Shown here: positions 1-7,944 of the stretch, one piece after another | How the letters are laid out: each line of letters starts with the position of its first letter | Position numbering within the stretch: the stretch's first letter is position 1 | NCBI GenBank assembly: GCA_017303805.1 | Contig: JAFLBQ010000002.1 | Location: 434,001-498,000 of the forward strand | Length of the DNA: 64,000 nucleotides | Source: Cytophagales bacterium | GTDB taxonomy: Bacteria; Bacteroidota; Bacteroidia; Cytophagales; Cyclobacteriaceae | Direction: 5' to 3' | Made by a program: the position numbers and the translations under genes | Notes under the pieces: model-generated | What the model was told of the DNA's origin: nothing | Databases searched by the model: none | The model's input: only the letters and a program-made list of their open reading frames with translations

Positions 1-7
1 CTAACTA

Positions 8-48
8 AGGACTATGGACTTAATACTCAGGACTATAGACTCAATACT
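8..48. repeat. Tandem 20-nt near-repeat upstream of acyl-CoA dehydrogenase
   Basis: Two 20-base copies begin at 8 and 29 and differ at two positions; both read aggacta-t/a-g-act-t/c-aatact. A third partial copy (aatactaag) follows. The array lies directly before the ATG at 62. It resembles phrase-like intergenic repeats seen elsewhere in this window, but its function is unknown. Confidence 0.6.
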
Positions 49-61
49 AAATACTAAGAAC

Positions 62-1864
62 ATGAACACAACAACAGCAACCAGGAGCGCAATTAAAGGC
101 GGAGAATTTCTTATTCGCGAAACGCAGGCACACGAAGTTTTTATTCCGGAAGAGTTTACGGAAGAGCAAAAAATGATTGCACAAACGTGCAAGGATTTTT
201 TGAAGCAAGAAATCCACACGCGACTGGATGAAATCGATTCGATGAAAAATCCTGAGCTGATGCCTCAGCTTTTAGATAAGGCCGGGGAATTGGGCTTGCT
301 GGGCACCTCGGTGCCGCAAGAACTTGGTGGCTTTGGAATGGATTTTAATACTACCATGCTGGTAGCCGAAGTGTTGGGTGCAGGCCATTCATTTGCGGTA
401 GCAATTTCGGCACACACGGGTATCGGAACTTTACCAATTCTGTATTATGGTAATGAAGCCCAAAAGAAAAAGTACATCCCAAATCTAGCCTCGGGCAAGT
501 GGAAGGCTGCCTATTGTTTAACCGAACCCGATTCCGGCAGCGATGCCAACTCGGGCAAAACCAAAGCAGTGCTCAGTGCGGATAAAAAGCACTATGTTAT
601 CAACGGCCAGAAGATGTGGATTACCAATGGGGGCTTTGCCGATGTATATGTGGTGTTTGCCAAAATCGATAACGACAAGAATCTGAGCGCGTTTATTGTG
701 GAGAAAGCGTTCGGAGGCATCACCATGAATGAAGAAGAAAAAAAGATGGGTATTAAGGGCTCTTCCACGCGGCAGATTTTCTTTAACGACTGTAAAGTAC
801 CCGTAGAGAATTTATTGAGTGAACGCGAGAACGGCTTTAAGATAGCAGTAAACATTTTGAACATTGGTCGCATTAAATTAGGTGTTGCCGCGGTGGGCGG
901 ATCGAAGGCTACGTTAAGTAAAGCCATTAACTACGCCAAAGAGCGGAAGCAGTTTGGTGTACCGCTGGCAACCTTTGGCGCCATACAGCACAAGATAGCC
1001 GATGTGGCCACTCATATTTTTGCTTCCGAGTCGGCACACTATCGCGCCAGCCAGAATATTGACGATGCCTACAATGCCTTTGTTGCCGCGGGCATGAATT
1101 CTGCGCAAGCACGATTGAAGGCACTGGAAGAATTTGCCATTGAGTGTGCCATTCTGAAAGTACACGGCTCGGAAGTATTGGATTATAGTGTGGATGAAGG
1201 CGTTCAGATTTATGGTGGCATGGGATTCTCGGCCGAAGGGCCAATGGATCGCGCTTATCGCGATGCGCGCATCAACAGAATTTTTGAAGGCACCAACGAG
1301 ATCAACCGCTTGCTTACTATTGATATGCTGCTGAAGCGCGCCATGAAAGGTCATTTGGATTTAATGAATCCGGCTATGGCGGTGCAAAAAGAACTGATGT
1401 CGATACCTGACTTTGGTAGCGATGACGATACTGCGTTGTTCGCCAAAGAGAAAAAAGCCTTGCGTAATTTAAAAAAGGCCGGACTGATGGTTTCCGGTGC
1501 AGCGGTTCAGAAGTTTATGATGAAGCTTTCGGAAGAGCAGGAGATTTTGATGAACCTGGCCGATATGCTGATTGAAGGCTATGTAGCCGAATCGGTATTG
1601 TTGCGCGTAGAAAAGTTAATAAGCCTGCGGGGCGAAAAGGCCTGCGAGGCGGAAAAGGAAATGGCGATGATCTACTTACACCATGCGATTGATAAAGCGG
1701 CTGCTGCCGGCAAGAGCGCCATTACTTCTTTTGCCGAAGGCGATGAACAACGCCTGATGCTGATGGGCTTGAAACGCTTTACCAAAGTTGAACCCTACAA
1801 TCTGAAAAATGCAAGGCGCAAAGTAGCGAAGGTGTTGATTGAAAAGGGCGAGTATTCGTTCTGA
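62..1864 (+). CDS. Acyl-CoA dehydrogenase, long (VLCAD/ACAD9-like) form
   Basis: Predicted flavoenzyme that oxidises acyl-CoA to trans-2-enoyl-CoA in beta-oxidation. The protein is 600 residues from the ATG at 62, chosen over an upstream in-frame ATG at 14 that falls inside a repeat. The N-terminal helical domain is followed by the middle beta domain with the family sequence YCLTEPDSGSDA and a W-I-T-N-GG motif. The helical FAD domain contains RKQFGVPLATFGAIQ and the late signature QIYGGMGF...RAYRDARI-RIFEGTNEI. About 170 further C-terminal residues match the longer ACAD9/VLCAD architecture rather than the roughly 380-residue short-chain form. The enzyme is probably cytoplasmic. No partner such as an electron-transfer flavoprotein lies beside it. 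A hairpin terminator follows at 1925. Chain-length preference cannot be read from sequence alone. Confidence 0.93.
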   Translation: MNTTTATRSAIKGGEFLIRETQAHEVFIPEEFTEEQKMIAQTCKDFLKQEIHTRLDEIDSMKNPELMPQLLDKAGELGLLGTSVPQELGGFGMDFNTTMLVAEVLGAGHSFAVAISAHTGIGTLPILYYGNEAQKKKYIPNLASGKWKAAYCLTEPDSGSDANSGKTKAVLSADKKHYVINGQKMWITNGGFADVYVVFAKIDNDKNLSAFIVEKAFGGITMNEEEKKMGIKGSSTRQIFFNDCKVPVENLLSERENGFKIAVNILNIGRIKLGVAAVGGSKATLSKAINYAKERKQFGVPLATFGAIQHKIADVATHIFASESAHYRASQNIDDAYNAFVAAGMNSAQARLKALEEFAIECAILKVHGSEVLDYSVDEGVQIYGGMGFSAEGPMDRAYRDARINRIFEGTNEINRLLTIDMLLKRAMKGHLDLMNPAMAVQKELMSIPDFGSDDDTALFAKEKKALRNLKKAGLMVSGAAVQKFMMKLSEEQEILMNLADMLIEGYVAESVLLRVEKLISLRGEKACEAEKEMAMIYLHHAIDKAAAAGKSAITSFAEGDEQRLMLMGLKRFTKVEPYNLKNARRKVAKVLIEKGEYSF

Positions 1865-1871
1865 GCGTAGA

Positions 1872-1902
1872 ACTCACCCCAACCCCTCTCCATAGGAGAG
1901 AG
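1872..1902. repeat. Intergenic palindromic repeat, CCCCTCTCC...GGAGAG type
   Basis: After the acyl-CoA dehydrogenase stop, the stretch caccccaacccctctccata runs into ggagagagg. It contains a CTCTCC-ata-GGAGAG inverted repeat. From memory, this phrase resembles a dispersed intergenic palindrome found in many bacterial genomes. It has no T-run of its own. Confidence 0.5.
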
Positions 1903-1924
1903 GCTTAGAGCGGAGTAAATGATT

Positions 1925-1949
1925 AAACCCGGAGTGTTCCGGGTTTTTT
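1925..1949 (+). terminator. Rho-independent terminator after acyl-CoA dehydrogenase
   Basis: A perfect 9-bp stem (AAACCCGGA / TCCGGGTTT) with a 4-base gtgt loop runs directly into a T-run at 1944-1949. It ends the transcript of the acyl-CoA dehydrogenase. Confidence 0.9.
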
Positions 1950-2056
1950 GTTTCTTAACGATACTGTTTGCGGTTGGGTAAAATGCTGCAGGGAGTTGCT
2001 AACTAACCCAGATTCTAAACTACATCAATTTATTTTTTTCCTTGTATCTTGTACGC

Positions 2057-2242
2057 ATGAAGGTGATTAGAACTACACCCGAGAAAATCACAGAGCAACG
2101 GCAAAAACATTTTGAGTCGTTGAAACCAGAAGAGCGTCTTGCCATTTTAAGAACATGGATGCAACGTCTTGAAAAACCTGGATTCGATTATTCTTTTAAA
2201 GGGCTAAAGGTACGGGTCAAAAAAAGTGATGAGTTTATTTAG
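2057..2242 (+). CDS. Small charged protein preceding a nucleotidyltransferase-fold protein
   Basis: Encodes 61 residues from the ATG at 2057; an in-frame TTG at 2042 is possible but less likely. It is highly charged, lacks a signal or membrane segment, and is predicted mostly helical in the first 45 residues (KITEQRQKHFESLKPEERLAI region). I do not recognise a family. It overlaps the next gene by 14 bases, so the two are probably translationally coupled. The pairing of a small basic helical protein with a GG-x-A nucleotidyltransferase-like protein resembles toxin-antitoxin or AbiE-like cassettes, but no function is shown. A TAtcTTG sequence about 10 bases upstream of the ATG is a weak -7 candidate. 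Confidence 0.7.
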   Translation: MKVIRTTPEKITEQRQKHFESLKPEERLAILRTWMQRLEKPGFDYSFKGLKVRVKKSDEFI

Positions 2243-2705
2243 TCCATTCCATGAAAAGTTGGTTCGCACCCTCCTGAAAAATGGAGTAAACTTTGTAATC
2301 ATCGGAGGTTTTGCTGCCATTTATTACGGTGTGAGTCGAGGTACAGGTGATCTTGATTTGTTGATTGAACCCTCAAGAGAAAACGGTCAGCGATTGTTGA
2401 ACTCGTTTCAAGAACTCGGATTAGACAATGGTGACTTGCAACCAGAAGAATTTGAAAAGCCCTTATTTCTTGCTTTTGGTTTTGAACCTAACGCTGTTGA
2501 TGTATTAACTTTTACCCCTGCCGTTAACTACAGGCAAGCCAGCGAGAGTTCTCAAACCTTTACTATTGGAAATGATCGGATTCCAATAATTGGAATTGAT
2601 TTGTTAATCGAGAACAAAAGAAATCTTAACCGAACCGGCCCAAAAGGTTTGTTAGATGACTATGATGTTCAGGAATTGACGCGATTAAAAAAGAACTTGA
2701 CTTAG
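2229..2705 (+). CDS. Nucleotidyltransferase-fold protein (AbiEii/DUF6036-like)
   Basis: A 158-residue cytoplasmic protein. Residues 22-45 read as a minimal nucleotidyltransferase core: a hydrophobic strand, G26-G27-F-A-A, then R-G-T-x-D41-L-D43 followed by a hydrophobic strand. This is the GG/GS...DxD pattern of the polymerase-beta superfamily, as in AbiEii, MNT and DUF6036 proteins. Catalytic activity is inferred from that pattern only. ATG 2229 is preferred over the GTG at 2226. The gene overlaps the preceding small gene by 14 bases and its stop overlaps the convergent gene at 2702 by 4 bases. It may be a defence or toxin-antitoxin component, or a solitary NTase. Confidence 0.72.
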   Translation: MSLFSPFHEKLVRTLLKNGVNFVIIGGFAAIYYGVSRGTGDLDLLIEPSRENGQRLLNSFQELGLDNGDLQPEEFEKPLFLAFGFEPNAVDVLTFTPAVNYRQASESSQTFTIGNDRIPIIGIDLLIENKRNLNRTGPKGLLDDYDVQELTRLKKNLT

Positions 2706-3178
2706 TCCAACTTACAATTTCTCAAAATATCTCCCACTGGAGTTAATTCAAATACATATTTAATTGCTTGTTCTTTATTTCGGAACAAAAGGAACACATA
2801 GTGATTGTCCGCTATGTGCAAAGATGGGTATACAAAAAGTCTATCACTTTTTGACCTCTGAAAGTCCGTTATCTTAAGTCCTACGATATCTTTGAATTCA
2901 ATTCTCTTTTCATTTCTTTTTACTCCCCTTATAGCGCTCTCGATTATAGTACCTAATTTTTCTTCTGGACTCAGGCAGAACTTGAATTTCCCTAATGTCG
3001 CATAAGAATTTTCTGTTTTATCTTTGAAGTCAAATGATGTTACATTTTTGAAGTCAGTCGCTAAAATATCAGAAACGAAAAAGTCAAATGTTATTTGTTC
3101 ATAGTTTACAGACTCACTTTCAAAACTTGAAAGAGTGATAAGCCAAAACATGAGGAATATTGGGAATCGCTTTTTCAT
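2702..3178 (-). CDS. Hypothetical exported protein, AT-rich
   Basis: A 158-residue protein beginning with a basic-hydrophobic signal-like segment (MKKRFPIFLMFWLITLSSF). No cysteine sits in a lipobox position, so it is probably periplasmic or secreted rather than lipidated. The mature part mixes beta-prone and charged stretches and shows no motif I recognise. Base composition is visibly more AT-rich than neighbours such as OsmC, which fits recent acquisition together with the adjacent nucleotidyltransferase cassette. Its 3' end overlaps that cassette's stop codon convergently. Confidence 0.65.
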   Translation of the reverse strand: MKKRFPIFLMFWLITLSSFESESVNYEQITFDFFVSDILATDFKNVTSFDFKDKTENSYATLGKFKFCLSPEEKLGTIIESAIRGVKRNEKRIEFKDIVGLKITDFQRSKSDRLFVYPSLHIADNHYVFLLFRNKEQAIKYVFELTPVGDILRNCKLD

Positions 3179-3309
3179 ATCACATGAATATTGTTGTCCA
3201 ACGTAAATTTTTTAACCTTATTGTCTCACCAATGCCTTCCAATAAGGCAAAATGAAACAACTTTCTGCACCTAGTTATTATTCATCCTTACTTACATTGA
3301 CTAACTACA

Positions 3310-3720
3310 CTACTCCAACTTCGCCTCCATACTAATATCCGTATTTAACAATTTTGAAATGGGGCAGTTGGCTTTGGCATCGGCTGCGCAAGCCTGAAAT
3401 TTTTCGGCAGTAATGCCCGGCACTTTGGCAGTTAAATCTAAATGCGAGTTGGTAATGGCTCCGTTCTCGAATGTAATCGTGCACTTCACCGTCAGGTCAT
3501 CGGCTGTAAAGCCGGCTTCGTTTAAAACAAAACTCAGCTTCATGGCAAAGCAACCGCTGTGTGCTGCGGCAATTAACTCTTCGGGGTTGGTGCCCACGCC
3601 TTCGGCAAAGCGCGAGTTAAACGAATATTGCGTGTTGCTCAACACGGTGCTGGCAGTAGATACTACGCCTTTTCCTTCTTTACCGGTTCCTTTCCAGTTA
3701 GCGGTGGCTGTGCGTTTCAT
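3310..3720 (-). CDS. osmC: OsmC/Ohr family peroxiredoxin-like protein
   Basis: A 136-residue cytoplasmic protein of the OsmC family, which reduces organic hydroperoxides using a pair of cysteines and a small thiol or lipoyl donor. Both redox cysteines are visible: C57 in AAAHSGCFAM and C119 in ANCPISK. The N-terminal half has the NPEELIAAAHSGC signature of the OsmC branch. Length is normal. A 10-bp perfect inverted repeat lies in the leader at 3723-3749, just upstream of the ATG. The preceding same-strand gene (FtsX-like permease) ends at 3778, so read-through is possible, but the spacer suggests separate control. Confidence 0.92.
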   Translation of the reverse strand: MKRTATANWKGTGKEGKGVVSTASTVLSNTQYSFNSRFAEGVGTNPEELIAAAHSGCFAMKLSFVLNEAGFTADDLTVKCTITFENGAITNSHLDLTAKVPGITAEKFQACAADAKANCPISKLLNTDISMEAKLE

Positions 3721-3722
3721 AG

Positions 3723-3749
3723 CTTGTGGTATTTGGTTTATACCACAAG
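3723..3749 (-). promoter_or_regulatory. Leader inverted repeat upstream of osmC
   Basis: CTTGTGGTAT at 3723-3732 and ATACCACAAG at 3740-3749 form a perfect 10-bp inverted repeat with a 7-base centre. It sits 2 bases upstream of the osmC start codon and 28 bases past the stop of the permease gene. It could be a repressor operator, a start-codon-occluding RNA hairpin, or a weak terminator of the upstream gene; it has no T-run. Confidence 0.55.
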
Positions 3750-3777
3750 GTAGCGCATTAATTTGTGAGGGCCCGGT

Positions 3778-6363
3778 TTATTCAGTTCTTAAAATTTCGG
3801 CCGGGTTGGCTGAGGCGGTCTTTCTTGTTTGCGAGGCTATGGTAAACAACCCCAATGTTAACAACGCTATGGCTCCCAACAGAACATCTGTAAATCGCAG
3901 ATCGGTTTGGTAATCGGGAATGCGTGTAAACACAAACTCATAAATTCCAATAGCCAAGGCAATGCCTACCAGAATGGCCCACCCCAATAGCTGCAGGTAT
4001 TCTTTCGAAAGCAATACCATTATGCTGAAGGCCGAGGCCCCTAATACTTTGCGCACACTCATCTCTTTTAATTTAGTTTCAGCCGAAAACACAACCATGC
4101 CAAGCAGGCCGAGCACCGATACGGAAATAGCCAACAACCCCAGGAAGCCCGCAATCTTTACCAGGTTCTTATAAATTGAAAAAGATTCGTTCAGTTCGCT
4201 TTCAAAAAAGGCGGCCTCCAAGGGCTCCTTCCCGCCAACTGATTTCCATTTTGTTTCAATAGCCGAAAACAGTTCATACGGATTTTGGCTATCTACCAGC
4301 AAACTGGCGTAGGCAAACTGGTGCGGATCCATTCTGAAGATGAAATTGCCAATGGGCAGGTGCGGTGCGGTGTAGGTAAAGTTTTTCACCACACCCAAAA
4401 TGGCCAACTCTTTTCCCTCCAACGAAACTATTTTAGAAGTAGCCTCATTCAAAGGTATTTTACTGTTAATTAAAAACTGTTCATTCACCAGCACAAATTG
4501 TTCGCGGCCGGTAAAGGCCGGAAAGTTTTGTCCATGCACTAATGTAAAACCAAAGTTGGGAACGAAATTTTCATCGACAAATAATTGTTGGGCCTGCACC
4601 GAGTCTGTGTCGGTGCGAACCCACAAGTAACTGGCAGCTAAACCCGGTAAAGCCGATGAAAGCGAAACGGATTTTACTGCCGCCAGCGTTGCGAATTCTG
4701 TTTTGAGTACTTCGCTTTGGGTTGAATGCAACTTTACGGTAACAATATTTTCTTTTTGAAAACCGAAATCGAAGTTAAGAACCGTATGGTACTGCCTGCC
4801 AAAAACAATAAGTGAGAGCATGAAGCAAAACGATAATGCAAATTGCAAAACGGTAAGCCCTTTGCGCAAAGTCATAGCCCGCCCACGCATGGTAGTTTTG
4901 TTTTTGAGGGCTTGTATGGGGTTAAGGCCGGCAAAATGCAAAGCTGGAAATACCCCGGCAAGCAGGCCGGTAAACAAAGCAAAGGTTAGAAAGAGCGTGG
5001 CCGTTTGGGTGGTAATACTTAAATCAAGGGTAGAGGCCTCTACCATCATGCTCTGAAACTCCGCACGGATGATTAGAAAAATTCCCCACGCCCCAATCAA
5101 TGACAGGGCACTTATTAGAATGGTCTCTGTTAAAAACTGAGTAAAAATCTGAACCTTCATGCCGCCCAGCGTTTTACGCAGGCCAATTTCTTTGCACCGT
5201 TTTAATGCGCGGGCAATGGAAATGTTGGTGTAGTTAAAACAGGCGGGGAGAAGAATAAGTAAACAAATTACGCCAAACACAATGAACCCCGAGGTCTCCC
5301 ATTTCGGCCCAATGCTGTTGCTATGCTCTGAAGTTACAATTTCTTGCAGCGGTTGTGATGCAAGGGCAACGTTAACCGGAAGATGGCCATACCGCGAGGC
5401 TGTTTGTTGCAGATAGTGATCCAGTTGCTTTTCGCTCGCAAGCGGATTGAGCAACACATATACGTAGTGGTTGCGATAGTTTGTCCACCCTTCTTCTTCT
5501 GTTACCTGTGGCGCAGGTAACGATGAATAGGAGGCGAGCGCCTCGAATTTAAAGTGCGTGTTTTTGGGATAGTCGCGCATAACTCCAGTAATTTCAAATG
5601 ACCCCTGATCTTTGATGGGTAGGGTTTTGCCCAACACATCGGTGGTAGCAAATAATTTGTAGGCTGTGCTTTCGGTTAATACGATAGTGTTGGGCCTTGC
5701 GAGTGCTGAGGATGCCTGACCATGAAGCAGCGGAAAAGTAAAAACCGAAAGAAAATTGGAATCGGTATAATAGCCACGCACCACCATGTTTTCGCGTTCT
5801 AGTTCCACCTCACCGCCAAATGAGGCATAGATGCGCACCACTTCATCGGCTCCGGCAAATTCGTTTTTTAAAGTGTATGCCAACGTGGCGGGTGCCGAGG
5901 CGAGGTCGGTTGTTTCAATACCTTCAGTTCGCGAAGAGGTAATTGAATAGATGCGTGCTTTGTTTTCATGAAAGCTATCGTACGTACTCACATAGCTGTA
6001 CATAGCAATAAGTAAAAGACTTACCGACATGCCTATGGCCAGTCCGGCTGCATTAAGTACTGTAAAGTATTTGTGTTGATACAAGCTTCGGGCTGCCACT
6101 TTCAGGTAGCTGGCAATCATCGCCACCGAAAAGGTGGAAACAGAAAAAGCACTCACTGCAGCCTTTTGTTTTCTTTTACGAAGCGTATAGGAGAACAGCA
6201 ACGACAACACGCCTCTCCAATACAACCACTGCGCTACGCGGGGCGATTTTGTTTTTAAATGAATCAAAAACAATTCATCGAGGTCGCCCAGCAAATCATC
6301 TACAAAGGCGGGCCCGGCCACGCGTTCAAAAAGTTTTCGCGCAAGCTTGGGAGGCTGTTTCAT
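3778..6363 (-). CDS. FtsX-like ABC transporter permease with PadR-associated N-terminal prefix
   Basis: An 861-residue inner-membrane protein with two FtsX/MacB-type permease halves. The first about 80 residues (KLARKLFERVAGPAFVDDLLGDLDELF) match the permease-prefix domain that accompanies such proteins in Bacteroidota. A transmembrane helix follows at about residue 95, then a large periplasmic MacB_PCD-like domain, three clustered helices (about 360-470), a second periplasmic domain, and a C-terminal cluster with the ETKLKEMSVRKVLGAS motif typical of FtsX repeats. No ABC ATPase is adjacent, so it would rely on one encoded elsewhere or act in another role. It starts in an ATGA overlap with the PadR gene, so the two are co-translated. 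Substrate is unknown. Confidence 0.88.
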   Translation of the reverse strand: MKQPPKLARKLFERVAGPAFVDDLLGDLDELFLIHLKTKSPRVAQWLYWRGVLSLLFSYTLRKRKQKAAVSAFSVSTFSVAMIASYLKVAARSLYQHKYFTVLNAAGLAIGMSVSLLLIAMYSYVSTYDSFHENKARIYSITSSRTEGIETTDLASAPATLAYTLKNEFAGADEVVRIYASFGGEVELERENMVVRGYYTDSNFLSVFTFPLLHGQASSALARPNTIVLTESTAYKLFATTDVLGKTLPIKDQGSFEITGVMRDYPKNTHFKFEALASYSSLPAPQVTEEEGWTNYRNHYVYVLLNPLASEKQLDHYLQQTASRYGHLPVNVALASQPLQEIVTSEHSNSIGPKWETSGFIVFGVICLLILLPACFNYTNISIARALKRCKEIGLRKTLGGMKVQIFTQFLTETILISALSLIGAWGIFLIIRAEFQSMMVEASTLDLSITTQTATLFLTFALFTGLLAGVFPALHFAGLNPIQALKNKTTMRGRAMTLRKGLTVLQFALSFCFMLSLIVFGRQYHTVLNFDFGFQKENIVTVKLHSTQSEVLKTEFATLAAVKSVSLSSALPGLAASYLWVRTDTDSVQAQQLFVDENFVPNFGFTLVHGQNFPAFTGREQFVLVNEQFLINSKIPLNEATSKIVSLEGKELAILGVVKNFTYTAPHLPIGNFIFRMDPHQFAYASLLVDSQNPYELFSAIETKWKSVGGKEPLEAAFFESELNESFSIYKNLVKIAGFLGLLAISVSVLGLLGMVVFSAETKLKEMSVRKVLGASAFSIMVLLSKEYLQLLGWAILVGIALAIGIYEFVFTRIPDYQTDLRFTDVLLGAIALLTLGLFTIASQTRKTASANPAEILRTE

Positions 6364-6686
6364 TTCAAGGAAATTTTAATTTTTGAAAGCGACCATAATT
6401 CATCGCGCATGGTTTTAACTTCGGCCACAGCTCGTTTGCCGGCCTGCGTAACCTCATAAAAGCGCTTGCTGCGGCCACCCCGCTCGGGTGTGGCGCCACC
6501 CAGCCACGATTTTAAAAACCCCTTCTCTTCTAAACGGGTTATTGTAGAGTGCAGGGCCCCAATGCTAAGGCTGCGATTGCAACGGCTTTCCAAATCTTGC
6601 TGAATTGAAACGCCATAGGCTTCTGCACCCAGCATGGCCACCGTTAGCAGTACCAGTTCTTCCAGTTCACCCAAATATGTTTTCAT
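6360..6686 (-). CDS. PadR family transcriptional regulator
   Basis: A 108-residue winged-helix regulator starting at MKTYLGELEELVLLTVAML, the usual PadR N-terminus; upstream in-frame starts would add 21 atypical residues. The helix-turn-helix includes AYGVSIQQDLE...SIGALHSTITRLEEKGFL, followed by the wing sequence RGGRSKRFYEVTQAG. It ends in a 4-base overlap with the FtsX-like permease gene. This regulator-permease pairing is common in Bacteroidota and implies the regulator controls its own operon, probably as a repressor responding to an unknown ligand. Confidence 0.92.
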   Translation of the reverse strand: MKTYLGELEELVLLTVAMLGAEAYGVSIQQDLESRCNRSLSIGALHSTITRLEEKGFLKSWLGGATPERGGRSKRFYEVTQAGKRAVAEVKTMRDELWSLSKIKISLK

Positions 6687-6857
6687 CGTGTGTTGTTTTT
6701 GTTGGAGATCATATTTGGCCATCTCGTGCTCAAGAGTACAAAAGGCCAAATGATCGTTCCTAAAAAATCCAGGATATGCAACTTAACGAACGAAGCGATT
6801 ATTTGTTTCTATTTTTCAGAAGAAATTCCTGCAGTTCTGCTAATACTTTTAAAAAAG

Positions 6858-6865
6858 TATTTTTG
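6858..6865 (+). promoter_or_regulatory. -7 box (TATTTTTG) upstream of ECF sigma gene
   Basis: An exact match to the Bacteroidota TAnnTTTG -7 element lies 51 bases before the ATG at 6917. No clear TTTG -33 element is at the expected spacing. The box overlaps the right arm of an AATACTTTT/AAAAGTATT inverted repeat (6842-6861), which could be an operator. Confidence 0.45.
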
Positions 6866-6916
6866 ATTTCATTTTTACCAAACCCGTTCAGCCTCGTATC
6901 ATCCCCGAACACAGGA

Positions 6917-7486
6917 ATGCACCTACCCGAACCGGAGACTATTAAGAAAGCAGCTGCAGGCAATCGCGTGGCGTTTCGTCATCTGGTAGAATTAAATCAG
7001 CGGTTTGTGTATGCGGTTGCGGTTCGGGTACTCAACAATCCACACGATGCAGAAGACGCCACCCAGGAAACGTTTATCCGGCTTTGGAAAAATCTGAATC
7101 GCTATAAAGCAGAAATAAAATTAACCACCTGGCTGTACCGCATGGTTACCAACATTTGTCTTGATATGCTAAAATCGGCACACCATAAACGAAACCGGGT
7201 AACTACCGACCTTGAAAACAAGCCGGCCATTATAGCACAGGCAAGCGATCAATCGCTACAACAAATTGATTTTATGGAGGCTGTAGAAAAAGCGGCCGCT
7301 CAGTTGCCTCCGGTTCAAAAAATCGTTTTTGTGTTGCGCGATTTGCAGGGGCTTTCGCCTGAGGAGGTTTCGGAGATTTTAGAGACCACCGAAGAGAAGA
7401 TTAAAAGCAGCCTGTACCATGCCCGGGTTGCCATTGGTGCTTACCTGAAGCAACACTACCAAACTGAAATGTTGTACGAACTATGA
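6917..7486 (+). CDS. ECF-type RNA polymerase sigma factor
   Basis: A 189-residue sigma-70 family protein with the ECF two-domain layout. Region 2 includes NPHDAEDATQETFIRLWKN and a KLTTWLYRMVTNICLDMLK segment. Region 4 includes LPPVQKIVFVLRDLQGLSPEEVSEIL and a helix-turn-helix near residues 145-170. I start at ATG 6917 because the 47 residues available upstream are non-family. The gene overlaps the zinc-finger anti-sigma gene by ATGA and heads a three-gene operon with a membrane-anchored lipoprotein. It most likely directs an envelope-stress or surface-function regulon released by the downstream anti-sigma. Confidence 0.92.
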   Translation: MHLPEPETIKKAAAGNRVAFRHLVELNQRFVYAVAVRVLNNPHDAEDATQETFIRLWKNLNRYKAEIKLTTWLYRMVTNICLDMLKSAHHKRNRVTTDLENKPAIIAQASDQSLQQIDFMEAVEKAAAQLPPVQKIVFVLRDLQGLSPEEVSEILETTEEKIKSSLYHARVAIGAYLKQHYQTEMLYEL

Positions 7487-7944
7487 ATTGCACGGAAGTA
7501 AAGAATTATCTTAATAAGCTGAGTGAACTAACTCCTGAGCAGGAACGCATGGTGGCGGAGCATGGTGCTGGTTGCGCGCACTGTCGTGAAGACTTTGAGT
7601 TGATCCGGTTGCAGCAGCGTTTTGTTAAGGCAGCAAAGGCAAATTCAGCAGAGCCGGTACATGCAGCCGCGCTTACGCAAAAAATCATGCAGGCACTCCC
7701 CCAGCGTATTCAAACAGAACGGGCCATCTTCATTCCTTTGCGGATTACATTTGGAGTAAGCGTTTTTTTAATTCTGTTCTTTCTGGGTTGGGAGTTTATG
7801 CGCACCCCTGAAATTACGAAAGCTGCTGTGACAAACGGACCACAGCTTCATTCATCGATCTATATTACTAACCCCTTACAACGCGAAGCCAAGGCGTTGG
7901 GCCTGGTGGCGCGCATTAAAACCCAAAGCTATGAGCTCAACTAA
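7483..7944 (+). CDS. Zinc-finger anti-sigma factor (membrane-anchored)
   Basis: A 153-residue protein with the zinc-containing anti-sigma fold at the N-terminus: C3 and the H27-x3-C31-x2-C34 motif. One transmembrane helix lies around residues 87-105 (RITFGVSVFLILFFLGWEF), followed by a short periplasmic tail. It starts inside the sigma factor stop (ATGA) and overlaps the next gene by 14 bases. The family sequesters its cognate ECF sigma factor at the membrane; that the partner is the gene just upstream is inferred from the overlap. Confidence 0.85.
   Translation: MNCTEVKNYLNKLSELTPEQERMVAEHGAGCAHCREDFELIRLQQRFVKAAKANSAEPVHAAALTQKIMQALPQRIQTERAIFIPLRITFGVSVFLILFFLGWEFMRTPEITKAAVTNGPQLHSSIYITNPLQREAKALGLVARIKTQSYELN

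Noticed and set aside
914-1354. 146-codon minus-strand frame inside the acyl-CoA dehydrogenase
   Set aside because: Overlaps the FAD domain of the dehydrogenase and shows no motif.
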